Assembly (NCBI GenBank): GCA_004144345.1
Contig: SEEL01000012.1
Coordinates: forward strand, 35,264-99,263
Source: Hyphomicrobiales bacterium
GTDB taxonomy: Bacteria; Pseudomonadota; Alphaproteobacteria; Rhizobiales; Devosiaceae
Reading direction: 5' to 3'
DNA: 64,000 bases
Every line of letters begins with the position of its first letter. Within the stretch, counting starts at the first letter, position 1. Below the pieces are notes generated by a model, which was not told the DNA's origin, did no database searches, and saw only the letters and a list, made by a program, of their open reading frames with translations. Position numbers and translations under genes: made by a program. Shown here piece by piece: positions 46,732-56,079 of this stretch.

Positions 46732-47267
46732 GCGGTCTCCTTGTCAGCCGCGTCGGGCTTGGCGATGGCAATTTCGCCTGTTTCCATCAGCATTTTGAAG
46801 CGCTTGAGTTCCTGCCGGCCCTGCAAATTGGGCTCTCGCTGGAATAGCTTGGCGATCCATTTTCCCAAATCACCGCCGGGAGGTTTGTAGGCGATTTCTG
46901 CCTCAACGATTGTGCCGCGAGGACCCGCGTCGCGAAAGCTCACGCTGCCGCTTGTCTCAACATCTGAGCCCTCGACGGAAGCCCAGCCAATACGTTCATC
47001 CTGCTGATCGGCGACAATATGTGTCTCGATTTCCACTGACCCGCCCGGTGCCTTTATGGTCCAGATCGCAGTGTCCCGCCCAGTGTCCCTCACGGCCTCC
47101 ACATTTTCCATAAAGCGTGGCAAATTTTCGAAGGTTCGCCAGAACGCGTAGAGTTCGCTGCGAGGCCGATCGATCGTTACGGCGTGTCCCACGAGCTCGA
47201 AGCCATCACTGTCTGGATGCTTTGCTGTCCGCTCGGGAGCATCGTCGCCGAAGTGTTGCTCATGCAT
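46728..47267 (-). CDS. SRPBCC family protein (polyketide cyclase/START fold)
   Basis: A 179-residue protein with the SRPBCC pattern 'ITVDRP-like strand ([20 protein letters not shown]), then '[15 protein letters not shown]' and '[17 protein letters not shown]'. It starts at 47267 (GGAGATCAGGAC upstream). It is coupled to the Zn alcohol dehydrogenase. Relatives occur widely beside stress and redox genes; ligand unknown. An EcfG-like element lies 24 bases upstream of the start. Confidence 0.85.
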   Translation of the reverse strand: MHEQHFGDDAPERTAKHPDSDGFELVGHAVTIDRPRSELYAFWRTFENLPRFMENVEAVRDTGRDTAIWTIKAPGGSVEIETHIVADQQDERIGWASVEGSDVETSGSVSFRDAGPRGTIVEAEIAYKPPGGDLGKWIAKLFQREPNLQGRQELKRFKMLMETGEIAIAKPDAADKETA

Positions 47268-47290
47268 GTCCTGATCTCCAATCAACGCAG

Positions 47291-47315
47291 AACTTGGCCG
47301 ACTTGTCAGGGTTCC
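47291..47315 (-). promoter_or_regulatory. EcfG-like promoter upstream of SRPBCC-adh operon
   Basis: On the minus strand: GGAAC, 16 bases, AGTT (consensus CGTT). The distance to the ATG at 47267 is 24 bases. Confidence 0.5.
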
Positions 47316-47381
47316 TGTGAGCGGGTGTTTGGTAAGGGCTGCTTCGCCCCCGCCACCGAGACGTCCTAAGGTGATCGACGG

Positions 47382-47406
47382 GCAACTCCAGCGGATGGCG
47401 CAAGTT
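47382..47406 (+). promoter_or_regulatory. EcfG-like promoter upstream of 47444 gene
   Basis: GCAAC (47382-47386), 16 bases and AGTT (47403-47406). Two mismatches from the EcfG consensus, but it is spaced correctly and lies 37 bases before the ATG. Confidence 0.35.
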
Positions 47407-47443
47407 GAAACCTTACAACTTCATCGCCCAGCGGAGACTAAGT

Positions 47444-47878
47444 ATGGCCAACGATGGCAACCCAGGTGCCGGCACACTTGCCAACGGTACTCACCGCCGT
47501 GGGGACCCGGATGTTCCCGAAGAACGCAACCCGAGGGGCCATGACGCTCAGCCCGATCCGTCGTTCGTCGCACCTTCGGCCGGAGCCGGCCGCCCCCCTA
47601 TTCCGGACAACGAAGAGGCGCCCCAAGTGGGCCATTCAAAGACGGACGATGCCGCGTTTCTCTCCGAGCAGTTCGATATCCCTGCCGCAAAGGCTGCGGA
47701 CCTCATAGAGAGCGAAAGCAATGTCGCCATGGCTGCCGCTCTGAGGTCGCGGCACGCGGATGCGAACCCGGTCCAGGACAAGCCAACCTTTGCCCCCAAG
47801 CTCTCCGGAGCCGAAGAGCCCGGCGTGGCGGCTACGCCCGTATCGCACAAACGCAATCAGCGTCGGGGCGCGGGCTAA
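47444..47878 (+). CDS. Hypothetical disordered protein
   Basis: A 144-residue, Pro/Gly/Asn-rich protein, probably mostly disordered, with a short helical segment ('AAFLSEQFDIPAAKAADLIE') in the middle and a basic tail ('SHKRNQRRGAG'). The ATG at 47444 has GGAG eight bases upstream. No family recognised. It lies between the SRPBCC and Mn-catalase genes. Confidence 0.65.
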   Translation: MANDGNPGAGTLANGTHRRGDPDVPEERNPRGHDAQPDPSFVAPSAGAGRPPIPDNEEAPQVGHSKTDDAAFLSEQFDIPAAKAADLIESESNVAMAAALRSRHADANPVQDKPTFAPKLSGAEEPGVAATPVSHKRNQRRGAG

Positions 47879-47969
47879 GTCGGCACGCACACGCCATTGG
47901 CGGTACTCCAAGTACCAAGCCGACGGGTTAGCCGTATCGAAGCACCGACACGGCTAAGGCATCACTCGC

Positions 47970-48896
47970 CTATCGTGACGCTTTGTACAGCTTGGCGGCT
48001 ATCTCGTAAAACTCCTCCGGTGCGTAATCCGGTGTAAAGGCGGAGGGAACGCCGACGAGCTGCTGGATCTTTCCACCATCGGGCATGCCCTCGACGACCT
48101 CCAGTTCTCCCGGCGGGTCGTCAGGTAATGCGACCTCGTCATTGGACCAGATGCCGGCGATTTCCTGATAGTCAGTAGGGCTCCAGGTATAGAGACGCCG
48201 GTGCGAACCCTCATCTAGGTACTTCTGGCATTCCGGAATTTTCGACAAGGGGATGTTCGGGGTTGGCAGCATTTTCTCTATTTCCACGCCGGTAAGCTTC
48301 TTGAGGGCCAAGGCGTAGGAGTGAGCGTGGACCGACCCCCGAACCAGCAGGTACCCGCACACCTCACGGCCGGTCGGGTCACTAACCGTTTCGTAGACGC
48401 GAAGCTTGTGGAGGCGCGCTCCGCACTCCAGATGAAAATTGTGCAGGAGGTCGAAGATGACGTTGCCAGTCGTCGTGATGAAGTCATTGTTCCACGAGAC
48501 GCCGTTGGCGTTCACCGGCGTGGCACCGCCTCCGTTGGAGAGGAATGCGGATGCCAGCCGAATGTCTTTCATGGCCTCAAACGGGGTCTTGGAGATATCG
48601 CCACCCGGCTTTTTGTCAGCAGCCGGCTTGTCGGGACCATTGTTGAGCATGGCGACGCCGTTGCTGACGAGTTCAACATGGGCGAGTTCTTCGGCGGTGA
48701 TCGATGCAACGAGGCTGTAGAACGGGCGGAGCTTGTCCTTGCTGCGAAAATTGAAGCTCTGGAACATATAGTTTCCGAGCGTAGACATTTCCCCGTACTT
48801 GCCTCCCAGCAGCTCCTGCAGCGCGGCCGCCGCATTTGGATCCTGTGCGGCTGGCGGCGGCAGCTCGGTAATCAGACGGTCGACACGCATAAACAT
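47970..48896 (-). CDS. Manganese catalase
   Basis: A 308-residue dimanganese catalase. Metal ligands are recognisable in 'ITAEELAHVELVSNG' and 'FHLECGARLHKLRVYE'; 'GGKYGEMSTLGNYMFQSFNF' is a family block. It disproportionates H2O2 without haem. The ATG at 48896 is preceded by TAAGGAGAGCCC. The longer open frame upstream is not used. Confidence 0.93.
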   Translation of the reverse strand: MFMRVDRLITELPPPAAQDPNAAAALQELLGGKYGEMSTLGNYMFQSFNFRSKDKLRPFYSLVASITAEELAHVELVSNGVAMLNNGPDKPAADKKPGGDISKTPFEAMKDIRLASAFLSNGGGATPVNANGVSWNNDFITTTGNVIFDLLHNFHLECGARLHKLRVYETVSDPTGREVCGYLLVRGSVHAHSYALALKKLTGVEIEKMLPTPNIPLSKIPECQKYLDEGSHRRLYTWSPTDYQEIAGIWSNDEVALPDDPPGELEVVEGMPDGGKIQQLVGVPSAFTPDYAPEEFYEIAAKLYKASR

Positions 48897-48924
48897 GTGG
48901 GCTCTCCTTAGCGGCTTGAGTGCC

Positions 48925-48949
48925 AACTTAGGTAGAGCCGCCGGGTTGC
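48925..48949 (-). promoter_or_regulatory. EcfG-like promoter upstream of Mn-catalase
   Basis: On the minus strand: GCAAC, 16 bases, AGTT, 29 bases before the ATG. Two mismatches from consensus. Mn-catalases are known EcfG targets in rhizobia, which raises its plausibility. Confidence 0.4.
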
Positions 48950-49163
48950 GTGGCGCCGCCCAACGTTGCGGCTGCTTTTGGGGTGCGCGCGGTCTGAGAC
49001 CCTCTAGCCTCACGGAGAGCCCTACTTCTCCATGTCGTAGCGGAGGGGAAGGCCTGGGCAAGGTTATGACGGCTCGACGGCATGTGTGGATCTGCGTTTC
49101 TAGGACCGCCCTGACGGCGCCGGATCCCTCTGGTCGCGCCCGGTGCGGCCTGCCCGGCTACCT

Positions 49164-50066
49164 TCAAGGGTGATCTGTTCCCGACACTTCGGTTACATAC
49201 TGCAGCTCGGAATTGACCACGGCGCCGAAGACGAAGATCTGCGCTGAGTTGTACAACCAGAGCAACATGACAATGGCCGCTGTCACGGACCCGAAGCTCG
49301 CTTGGTAATTTCCAAAGTTCTCCACGTAAATGGAGAACAAGGCGCCCGCAAATATCCAGAGGAGCGAAGCGAACACGGCTCCCGGCCAAATATGTCGAAA
49401 GCGGCGCGGATGTCTGTCGGGGCCCCAGCGATAGAGGGCCATCAACGCGAGTATGGTCATGACGAGCAGCGCAGGCCAGCGAATAAGTAGGATGAGCCAC
49501 TCTTCGCGGCTGGGCCAGGGAAACAATGCGGGCAAACCCGCGATAACGGCGAGGGCGACTACCATGAAGATCGCGCCGGCAACGCTGAGAGCGATCGCCA
49601 CGAGGGCCGCTCGGATGAAGCTTCTTCGCTCGGGTTCACGCCGTACACGCGACATCGCATAGACGAGAGCGTTCACGCCACGCGACCCACTCCATAGGGC
49701 GAGGAGTATAGAGATGACTAGTCCAATGCCGATGGTAGCAGTTGGCTGCGCGATGAGCATCGTCATCTGCTCTTGCAGGATCTCGAGGACTTGACTGGGC
49801 AACACGTACTTGAAGGCGTCGATGGTCGCGGCGAGCGCCGCCCGATCGGCAAATAGGCCGAACACGAGGACAACAGTCGCAACCGCAGGAAAGAGCGACA
49901 AGAATCCGAAGAACGCCGTGCCAGCACAGCGAAGCGACGTGTCGGCGTCGCCGAACGTCTTGAGACATCGGACAGCAAAGTCGAACATGCGCCTCCAAAG
50001 GGGACGGTCCGTGTTCGCTGTGATTGCCGAGGTGTCCACGAGATGGGCCGGCGGCTTTGTAGCCAC
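49164..50066 (-). CDS. YihY/BrkB family membrane protein
   Basis: A 300-residue protein with about six TM helices. The family blocks 'RCAGTAFFGFLSLFPAVATV' and 'YVENFGNYQASFGSVTAAIVMLLWLY' (split here only by my reading) are present. The start is a GTG at 50066 just after a 24-codon frame; N-terminal residues before 'PLWRRMFDFAVRC' are variable in the family. Function is not established, although the group was once misnamed ribonuclease BN. Confidence 0.85.
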   Translation of the reverse strand: MATKPPAHLVDTSAITANTDRPLWRRMFDFAVRCLKTFGDADTSLRCAGTAFFGFLSLFPAVATVVLVFGLFADRAALAATIDAFKYVLPSQVLEILQEQMTMLIAQPTATIGIGLVISILLALWSGSRGVNALVYAMSRVRREPERRSFIRAALVAIALSVAGAIFMVVALAVIAGLPALFPWPSREEWLILLIRWPALLVMTILALMALYRWGPDRHPRRFRHIWPGAVFASLLWIFAGALFSIYVENFGNYQASFGSVTAAIVMLLWLYNSAQIFVFGAVVNSELQYVTEVSGTDHP

Positions 50067-50069
50067 CGG

Positions 50070-50144
50070 CTAGCTCCCGTAGCGACGCGCGACGTCTGGC
50101 GGGGAGGCGGGAGGGGTCGATCCGTATGAGGGCGTCGTTGCCAT
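50070..50144 (-). CDS. Possible 24-residue upstream peptide
   Basis: A short frame (start 50144, with GGAGG nine bases upstream) reads 'MATTPSYGSTPPASPPDVAR' and stops just before the YihY start. It may be a leader peptide, or the former N terminus of YihY cut off by a stop codon. Its Pro/Ser-rich composition is like the disordered N termini of YihY proteins. Confidence 0.35.
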   Translation of the reverse strand: MATTPSYGSTPPASPPDVARRYGS

Positions 50145-50325
50145 GTGGAAGTCCTCCGTTGCGCGCTGCGAGCTTGATGACTCATCAAGCATGCGACGAT
50201 CGCGTGGTTCCGCCTTTCCGCAAATACTCCGTGAGACGGTGCCGCGAACATGCGGGCTGCGGTGGGAACGTTCGCCTCGACCGTAGCTTGTGTCTGCACG
50301 GGCGGGCGCCCAGAGAAAGAATATC

Positions 50326-50886
50326 ATGAACAAGGTAATCACTCCCGTCGCGTTAGCGGCGTTATTTGGCTTCGCCTGCATTGGAGCGGCCAGCGCCGTA
50401 GAAGCGACCGGCTCGGTCAACGTGCGCTCCGGTCCAAGCACGTCCTATGCCGTCCTCGATACGCTCTATGCCGGCGAAACCGTCGAGGTCGAGGAATGCA
50501 CGTCCAGCGGATGGTGCCTTATCGAGCATTCCGGCCCAGATGGTTGGGTGTCCGCTCGCTACCTGACCAATGATACCGATGACACCGACGAGCGCCCCGT
50601 TGTTCGCTCGTCGCCTTCGATCTCACTCAGCTTTTCCTTCGGCCGTGGCAACGGCTATTCGATGGGCGGGCCGCGGGGCAATAGCCGCGACCTCGTGTGT
50701 CTAGTGACGTTTGGAAACCGCAGCCAGGTGGCGGGCGGCGCGGATGCTGATGTTCGCCGAGCCCAGGTGATGCCTCGGGCGCAAGCGGAGCGCCTCGACC
50801 GTCCCAATGATAGTCGTGCGATCTACGACTATGGCACCAATCAGCAGACGCGCAGCACCTGCGAGTATCTCAACAATCTGAACTAA
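50326..50886 (+). CDS. Secreted SH3-domain protein
   Basis: A 186-residue exported protein. The signal peptide covers about residues 1-24 ('LAALFGFACIGAASA-VEA'). A bacterial SH3 (SH3_3) domain spans about 26-80 ('VNVRSGPSTSYAVLDTLYAG' to 'DGWVSARYL'). The C-terminal part ('LVCLVTFGNRSQVAGGADAD') holds two more cysteines and looks like a small, uncharacterised domain. Such proteins usually bind the cell wall. The start is the ATG at 50326; the longer frame lacks a signal peptide in place. Confidence 0.85.
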   Translation: MNKVITPVALAALFGFACIGAASAVEATGSVNVRSGPSTSYAVLDTLYAGETVEVEECTSSGWCLIEHSGPDGWVSARYLTNDTDDTDERPVVRSSPSISLSFSFGRGNGYSMGGPRGNSRDLVCLVTFGNRSQVAGGADADVRRAQVMPRAQAERLDRPNDSRAIYDYGTNQQTRSTCEYLNNLN

Positions 50887-51072
50887 CCAGCCTATCAGTG
50901 AGGCGCGCAGTTCAGGCTGTGCGCTTTACTCTCCAGTACACCGCAGGCCGGAGAGGCCCGCCGACTTGCATTCGGCATCGAACCTCGTTCTCCGGGCGTC
51001 TTCTTCCCACGCAATCAATCGGGACACGGCCACCGCGCAACCGCGCGGGGTTCAGCATCTTACGAGGCCAGC

Positions 51073-51168
51073 ATGTCAGCAACAAGATGGGCCATGGCGA
51101 TCGGCCTGTTGGTCGTCCTAGGCGCTCTCGGAATTGTGCTCCCCTTCGTGATTGGGGGGATGCAGTAA
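51073..51168 (+). CDS. 31-residue single-TM micropeptide
   Basis: The frame starts 'MSATRWAMAIGLLVVLGALG' and ends 'IVLPFVIGGMQ', a single TM helix. It is homologous to the 32-residue peptide encoded at 38419-38517. GAGG lies five bases upstream of the ATG. A second hydrophobic stretch ('RIYTILILVAAFVLLPLYVI') lies in another frame at about 51247-51310 without a normal start and may be a decayed relative. Confidence 0.6.
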   Translation: MSATRWAMAIGLLVVLGALGIVLPFVIGGMQ

Positions 51169-51374
51169 GTGATCGCGAGAGGATCGATGAAAGCCGCTGA
51201 TCGGCCCGCAGGGCCTTGCGACCGCCACGCCTGTTCGGGCCGGCGCGGATCGAATCTACACGATCCTGATTCTTGTCGCGGCGTTCGTCCTGCTCCCGCT
51301 CTACGTGATAATCGACACGTCACTTCGATGAAAATCCGCTTGGGCAGCATCTTCGTGCCGCCCGCCAACCCGGA

Positions 51375-51585
51375 TCGACCAGCGCCGTAAGGTTCGGGAT
51401 CGATAGCGTTCGGTCCTTGAGGAGGATCTCTCCGACACTCGCCGGGGTGATTGTCGCGATCGAATGAGAATAATATGTCGAGGTCGCACAAGTCGCCCGG
51501 CAGGAACAGGGCCATGATCTGGCGGTGGCCCATCCTCTAGACTGCGATAACCGCAACCCCAACCGGTAAGCGACACTTGCGGCCC
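51375..51585 (-). pseudogene. Crp/Fnr-family regulator remnant
   Basis: Three frames together give the N-terminal cyclic-nucleotide-like domain of a rhizobial Crp/Fnr protein: 'LTGWGCGYRSLEDG' , then 'RQIMALFLPGDLCDLDI', then 'ATITPASVGEI'. Frameshifts lie near 51521-51535 and 51450-51470. The C-terminal HTH is absent. It is a truncated, decayed gene. Confidence 0.65.
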
Positions 51586-51653
51586 GTCAGGCTTCTCTCC
51601 CTACGTGGAGACGTCGACCCGGGCCGGGAGCGAGCGTAGATTGCCCACAACTC

Positions 51654-51679
51654 GGAACAGCCCATCCTCAATCGACGTT
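51654..51679 (+). promoter_or_regulatory. Consensus EcfG promoter of ligD
   Basis: GGAAC (51654-51658), 17 bases, CGTT (51676-51679): an exact EcfG match, 30 bases before the ligD ATG. Confidence 0.75.
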
Positions 51680-51709
51680 GTGCTCGAAACCGCCGGGAAG
51701 CGAAGAGCG

Positions 51710-54256
51710 ATGGCCGTCACACCCAACGAAATGCTCAACGACTATCGCCGCAAGCGTGACTTCACCAAGACGGCTGAGCCGTCTGGCGACACCGCAGCCG
51801 GCAAAGGCCAAGGCCTGCGTTTCGTCGTCCAGAAACACGACGCCACCCGCCTCCACTACGACTTCCGCCTCGAACTCGACGGCGTACTGAAAAGCTGGGC
51901 CGTGACCAAGGGGCCCTCCACCAACCCCGCCGACAAGCGTCTCGCTGTTCGCGTCGAGGACCATCCGCTTGAGTACGGGGATTTCGAGGGCACGATCCCC
52001 GAGGGCCAGTACGGCGGCGGCACGGTGATGCTGTGGGATGAAGGCATCTGGGAGCCGATCGGCGATCCGCATGACGGCCTAGATAGCGGCGACCTGAAGT
52101 TCAGGCTCCAGGGCCAGCGCATGAAAGGCGAGTGGGTGCTCGTTCACATGAAAGGCCGCGACCAGAAAACCGGCCGCGGCCCGCGCGAAAACTGGCTATT
52201 GATCAAGCACAAGGACGACTATGCCACCGCCACCGACGGGCTTACCGAGAAGTTCACCACCAGCGTGGAAACGGGCAGAAGTATCGAAGGCATCGCCAAG
52301 GGCCTGAAGTCGCGGAAGAAGGCGACCAAGGCCGAGCCGAAAGCCAAGGTATGGACGGCAGGCCAAGCGGTGGCCCTGCCTGAGTTCCGTGCACCTCAGC
52401 TCGCCACGCTGGCTGAGGATATTCCGGAAGGCGATGGTTGGTTGTTCGAGGTGAAATACGACGGCTACCGTGCTATCGCTGCGGTCGCCGGACCCGAAGT
52501 GCGACTCTACACCCGTAATGCCAACGACTGGACTAGGCAGTTCCATCGCCTCGTCGGACCGCTGTCGAAACTCACCAAGGGCTCGGTTTTGCTCGATGGC
52601 GAGATATGCGCCATCAAGGATGGCCGCACCGATTTCTCCACCTTGAAGGACGCTCTCTCGAACGGGGGAGACCTCGTCTATTTCATTTTCGATATGCAAG
52701 AACAGGACGGCGAAAACCTCGAACAGCTCCCGCTCGCCGAGCGCAAGGCTCGTCTCGAGCGGCTGCTGAAGAAGGCCAATGACGACGCTCTCATCTACTC
52801 GGACCACGTCGTCGGCCACGGCGAAAAGGTGCTCGCCGCCATGCGCCAGGCCAAGCAGGAGGGCGTAGTGGCAAAGCGCACCGACGCCCCCTACCGCCAC
52901 GCCCGTACCCGCGAATGGCTGAAGATCAAGGTGAACAACCGCCAGGAATTCATCATCGGCGGCTGGCGTCCATCCGACAAAAAGAAGACCTTCGCCTCAC
53001 TCTTGCTTGGCACCTGGGAGGGGGGCAAGCTGGTTTATCGCGGCCGCGTGGGCACTGGCTTCAACGCCCGCAGCGCCGCGGAGCTGCAAAGGGCCATGGA
53101 CGCACTACCGCTCTCCAAGCCGGCCTTCGCAGACGTGCCGCGGGACATAGTTCGGCGGGCGAGGTGGGTGGAACCCAAGCTTGTCGCCGAGATCGACTTC
53201 ACAGAGTTGACCCCTGACGGTCACCTGCGGCACCCCTCGTTCGTCGGTCTGCGACACGACAAGCCGGCCAAGCAGGTGAAGCTGGAGAGCAAGGCTCCCG
53301 ACGCCCCGCCCACGAAGCGGCAACCGGCGAGGAAGGGGACCTTGGTCCAACTGACCGATGACATGGGGATTGCTGTTGCGAACCGAGAACAGGTCAAATT
53401 GACCAGTCCGACACGGCCGGTGCTCGCGAATGAATCAGTCACCAAGGGCGATCTCTTCGCCTACTACGACGCGGTGGCTGAGCGGATGCTACCCCATTTG
53501 GGGCGGCGGCCACTAAGCCTGGTTCGCGTACCACACGGCCAGCGGCCATTCTTCCAGAAGCACGATAGCGGCGGCTTCTCGGGGGCACTGAAGCGGATCG
53601 CCATCGAAGAGAAGGAAGCGGACGTAGAAGACCACTTCTACGTCGACAGCCTGGCGGGAATACTCGGCTGCGTCCAGATGTCGACCCTCGAGCTGCATAT
53701 CTGGGGTAGCCGCATCGACAAGCTCGAAAAGCCCGACCGCATGGTCTTCGATATTGATCCTGACGAAGGGCTAGACTTCCGCCATGTACGGGCCGCTGCG
53801 GAACATATCCGTGCTGAACTGCAAGACTTGGGCCTTGAGACCTTTCCTATGGTCACCGGCGGCAAAGGGATTCACGTCATTGCTCCACTGACGCCCCGCG
53901 CCGAATGGCCCGACGTGAAGGCATTCTGTCGGGCCTTTGCCGACGGACTGGCGGAAACTGAACCCGATCGGTTCACTTCGAACATCCGCAAGGAGAAGCG
54001 GAAAGGCCGAATGTTCGTCGACTACCTTCGCAACGAGCGAGGTTCGACGGCCGTGGCGCCCTTTTCCACCCGTGCTCGACCTGGACTTCCGTGCGCCGTA
54101 CCCGTCGCCTGGGCCGAACTTGATGAGCTGAAAGGTGCCAACACATTCACGCCGGCATCAGCAGCGGCGCGAGCCAGGGAAGCGGATCCGTGGGCCGGGT
54201 ATTTCAAGGCGAAGCAGTCGGTCACCCGTGCGCTCCTTAAAAAGGTGCTCGGATAA
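51710..54256 (+). CDS. ligD: ATP-dependent DNA ligase D (NHEJ)
   Basis: An 848-residue multifunctional repair enzyme in the order phosphoesterase - ligase - polymerase, the same order as in Pseudomonas. The phosphoesterase domain is at about 25-170 ('FVVQKHDATRLHYDFRLELD'). The ligase nucleotidyl lysine is K249 ('FEVKYDGYRA'). The primase-polymerase domain covers about 550-848 with metal-binding 'VFDIDPDEG' and 'VTGGKGIHVIAPL'. It closes double-strand breaks together with Ku. I start at 51710; the longer frame overlaps the promoter. Confidence 0.95.
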   Translation: MAVTPNEMLNDYRRKRDFTKTAEPSGDTAAGKGQGLRFVVQKHDATRLHYDFRLELDGVLKSWAVTKGPSTNPADKRLAVRVEDHPLEYGDFEGTIPEGQYGGGTVMLWDEGIWEPIGDPHDGLDSGDLKFRLQGQRMKGEWVLVHMKGRDQKTGRGPRENWLLIKHKDDYATATDGLTEKFTTSVETGRSIEGIAKGLKSRKKATKAEPKAKVWTAGQAVALPEFRAPQLATLAEDIPEGDGWLFEVKYDGYRAIAAVAGPEVRLYTRNANDWTRQFHRLVGPLSKLTKGSVLLDGEICAIKDGRTDFSTLKDALSNGGDLVYFIFDMQEQDGENLEQLPLAERKARLERLLKKANDDALIYSDHVVGHGEKVLAAMRQAKQEGVVAKRTDAPYRHARTREWLKIKVNNRQEFIIGGWRPSDKKKTFASLLLGTWEGGKLVYRGRVGTGFNARSAAELQRAMDALPLSKPAFADVPRDIVRRARWVEPKLVAEIDFTELTPDGHLRHPSFVGLRHDKPAKQVKLESKAPDAPPTKRQPARKGTLVQLTDDMGIAVANREQVKLTSPTRPVLANESVTKGDLFAYYDAVAERMLPHLGRRPLSLVRVPHGQRPFFQKHDSGGFSGALKRIAIEEKEADVEDHFYVDSLAGILGCVQMSTLELHIWGSRIDKLEKPDRMVFDIDPDEGLDFRHVRAAAEHIRAELQDLGLETFPMVTGGKGIHVIAPLTPRAEWPDVKAFCRAFADGLAETEPDRFTSNIRKEKRKGRMFVDYLRNERGSTAVAPFSTRARPGLPCAVPVAWAELDELKGANTFTPASAAARAREADPWAGYFKAKQSVTRALLKKVLG

Positions 54257-54307
54257 CGCCGAAACCGTGCCCGGTGCTCACGGAGCAACTGCGGCACATT
54301 GGGGCTC

Positions 54308-54333
54308 GGAACGTCAGCCTTCATTCGGACGTT
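54308..54333 (+). promoter_or_regulatory. Consensus EcfG promoter of the first ku gene
   Basis: GGAAC (54308-54312), 17 bases, CGTT (54330-54333), an exact match 30 bases before the ATG at 54364. It shows that ku is transcribed separately even though ligD is just upstream. Confidence 0.75.
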
Positions 54334-54363
54334 TGTCTTGTCCATCAGCTATGGGAAGGCTTC

Positions 54364-55182
54364 ATGGCCGTTCGTCCTTACTGGAAAGGCTATCTGAAAC
54401 TGTCTCTCGTAACTTGCGCGGTGACCTTGTCGCCGGCAACGACGGACGGTGAGAAGGTTCGCTTCCACACCCTCAATCGCAAGACCGGCGACCGCATCAA
54501 TACACAATATGTGGATGCCGTCTCGGGTCGCGCTGTCGACAGCGATCACCAGGTCAAGGCTTACGCCAAGGGGGAGGACGAGAACGTCATCCTTGAGGAT
54601 GACGAGCTGGACGCAGTCAAGCTCGACAGTATCCGCACCATCGACGTGAACGAGTTCGTGGAAGCAGACACCGTCGAGTGGGTCTACTACGACAGCCCCT
54701 ACTTCGTTGTTCCAGCAGACGAGGTCGGTGAGGAGGCCTTCACCGTCATTCGTGAGGCGATGACCAAAAACAACGTTGTCGGTATCTCCCGTCTCGTCCT
54801 CGGCAACCGCGAGCGTGCCGTTATGCTGCAGCCTTGGGACAAGGGCATCATCCTGTGGACGCTACGCTTCGGCGACGAAGTACGGAACGAGGACGAGTAT
54901 TGGAAAAGCGTCACAGACGACAAGCCGGACGCCAAGATGCTCGGGATGGTGGGCAAGATCATTGAGGATCGCACCACGCCGTGGTCCGAATCGATGGTGA
55001 AGGATCCCGTTCAAGGGAAGTTGCTCGAGATCATCAAGTCGAAGCAGTCGAAGAAAAAGCCGACCGCGAAGAAAACCAGCGATGGTGATGCGCCGGATGC
55101 ACCGAGCAACGTCATTGACCTGATGGCCGCCTTGAAAAGGAGCCTGGCCGGTAGGCCTGCGGCCAAGAAGTCGGGCCGCTAG
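54364..55182 (+). CDS. ku: Ku protein (NHEJ), copy 1
   Basis: A 272-residue bacterial Ku with the beta-barrel core ('MAVRPYWKGYLKLSLVTCAV', 'VKAYAKGEDENVILEDDELD', 'NNVVGISRLVLGNRERAVML') and a Lys-rich C-terminal tail ('SKQSKKKPTAKKTSD'). The ATG at 54364 has GGGAAGG upstream. It homodimerises, or may pair with the second Ku, to thread DNA ends and recruit LigD. Its stop overlaps the stop of the convergent second ku gene (CTAG). Confidence 0.95.
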   Translation: MAVRPYWKGYLKLSLVTCAVTLSPATTDGEKVRFHTLNRKTGDRINTQYVDAVSGRAVDSDHQVKAYAKGEDENVILEDDELDAVKLDSIRTIDVNEFVEADTVEWVYYDSPYFVVPADEVGEEAFTVIREAMTKNNVVGISRLVLGNRERAVMLQPWDKGIILWTLRFGDEVRNEDEYWKSVTDDKPDAKMLGMVGKIIEDRTTPWSESMVKDPVQGKLLEIIKSKQSKKKPTAKKTSDGDAPDAPSNVIDLMAALKRSLAGRPAAKKSGR

Positions 55183-56054
55183 CTCGCCTTCTTGCGGGCA
55201 GACGCCTCGGCTTTAGGCCCTGTGACCTTTCTTGTCTTGCCGGCTTTTCGAATGGCCGGATTCCGTGTCGCCGCCTTCTTGCCTTCGCCCGCGCTCATCC
55301 GCAGAGCTTCGAGCAGATCGTTCGGCTTGGTCGGCTTGGGCTGCCGGATCGGGATGATCTTCCTGCCTTCGATTTTGGCCTTAACCAGTTCGGCCAGCGC
55401 GGCCTCGTAGCGATCGTCGAATTTCTCGGGGTTGAATTCGCCTGCTTTCGTCTTGAGGATGTGCTGGGCCAGCTTGAGCATCTCGGGATCGATCTTCCGC
55501 TTGGAAATGCCGTCAAATGCGTCGGCGGCGGAGCGTACTTCGTAGTCGAAGTTGAGAGTCGTAGCGATCATGCCCTTACGGTGGGCGCGGATCAGAACAG
55601 GACGCATCCGGCGGAAAAGAACTGCGTGAGCGATTGCTGCGGCCTTGCTCTGGCGCAGCGCTTCACGGAGGAGGACGAAGGTCTCTTCCGCCACATCAGA
55701 GCTCGGCAGCAGGTAATACGGCCGGTCGAAATAGGTCGGCTCGATGCGACTGCAAGCGATGAAATTATGGACAGTAAGTGCCTTATCACTGTTGGGCACC
55801 GCCGACGCTATCTCCTCGGGTTCGAGCACGACATAGCGCCCGTCACCGGTCTCGTAACCCTTCACCTGGTCTTCGGGATCGACGGGCTTATCGGTTTTCT
55901 CGTCAACGTAGATGCGCTTTAGGCGATGCCCTGTGCTGCGGTTGACCAGGTGCAGCGCGATGCGCTCAGAGGTCGATGCAGCAGTATACATCGCAACCGG
56001 GCATACGACCTCAGCAATCTTGATTACACCCTTCCACACGGCACGTGCTGTCAT
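55179..56054 (-). CDS. ku: Ku protein (NHEJ), copy 2
   Basis: A 291-residue Ku homologue on the opposite strand, clearly diverged from copy 1 ('RAVWKGVIKIAEVVCPVAMY', 'VKGYETGDGRYVVLEPEEIA', 'AIAHAVLFRRMRPVLIRAHR'). Its C-terminal tail is long and Lys/Arg-rich. Multiple Ku proteins are known in Sinorhizobium, where they form different complexes. Tail-to-tail overlap with copy 1 means the two transcripts could form a convergent antisense pair. Confidence 0.94.
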   Translation of the reverse strand: MTARAVWKGVIKIAEVVCPVAMYTAASTSERIALHLVNRSTGHRLKRIYVDEKTDKPVDPEDQVKGYETGDGRYVVLEPEEIASAVPNSDKALTVHNFIACSRIEPTYFDRPYYLLPSSDVAEETFVLLREALRQSKAAAIAHAVLFRRMRPVLIRAHRKGMIATTLNFDYEVRSAADAFDGISKRKIDPEMLKLAQHILKTKAGEFNPEKFDDRYEAALAELVKAKIEGRKIIPIRQPKPTKPNDLLEALRMSAGEGKKAATRNPAIRKAGKTRKVTGPKAEASARKKAS

Positions 56055-56079
56055 CGCGGCTCTCCGGCGTTTGGCACTA

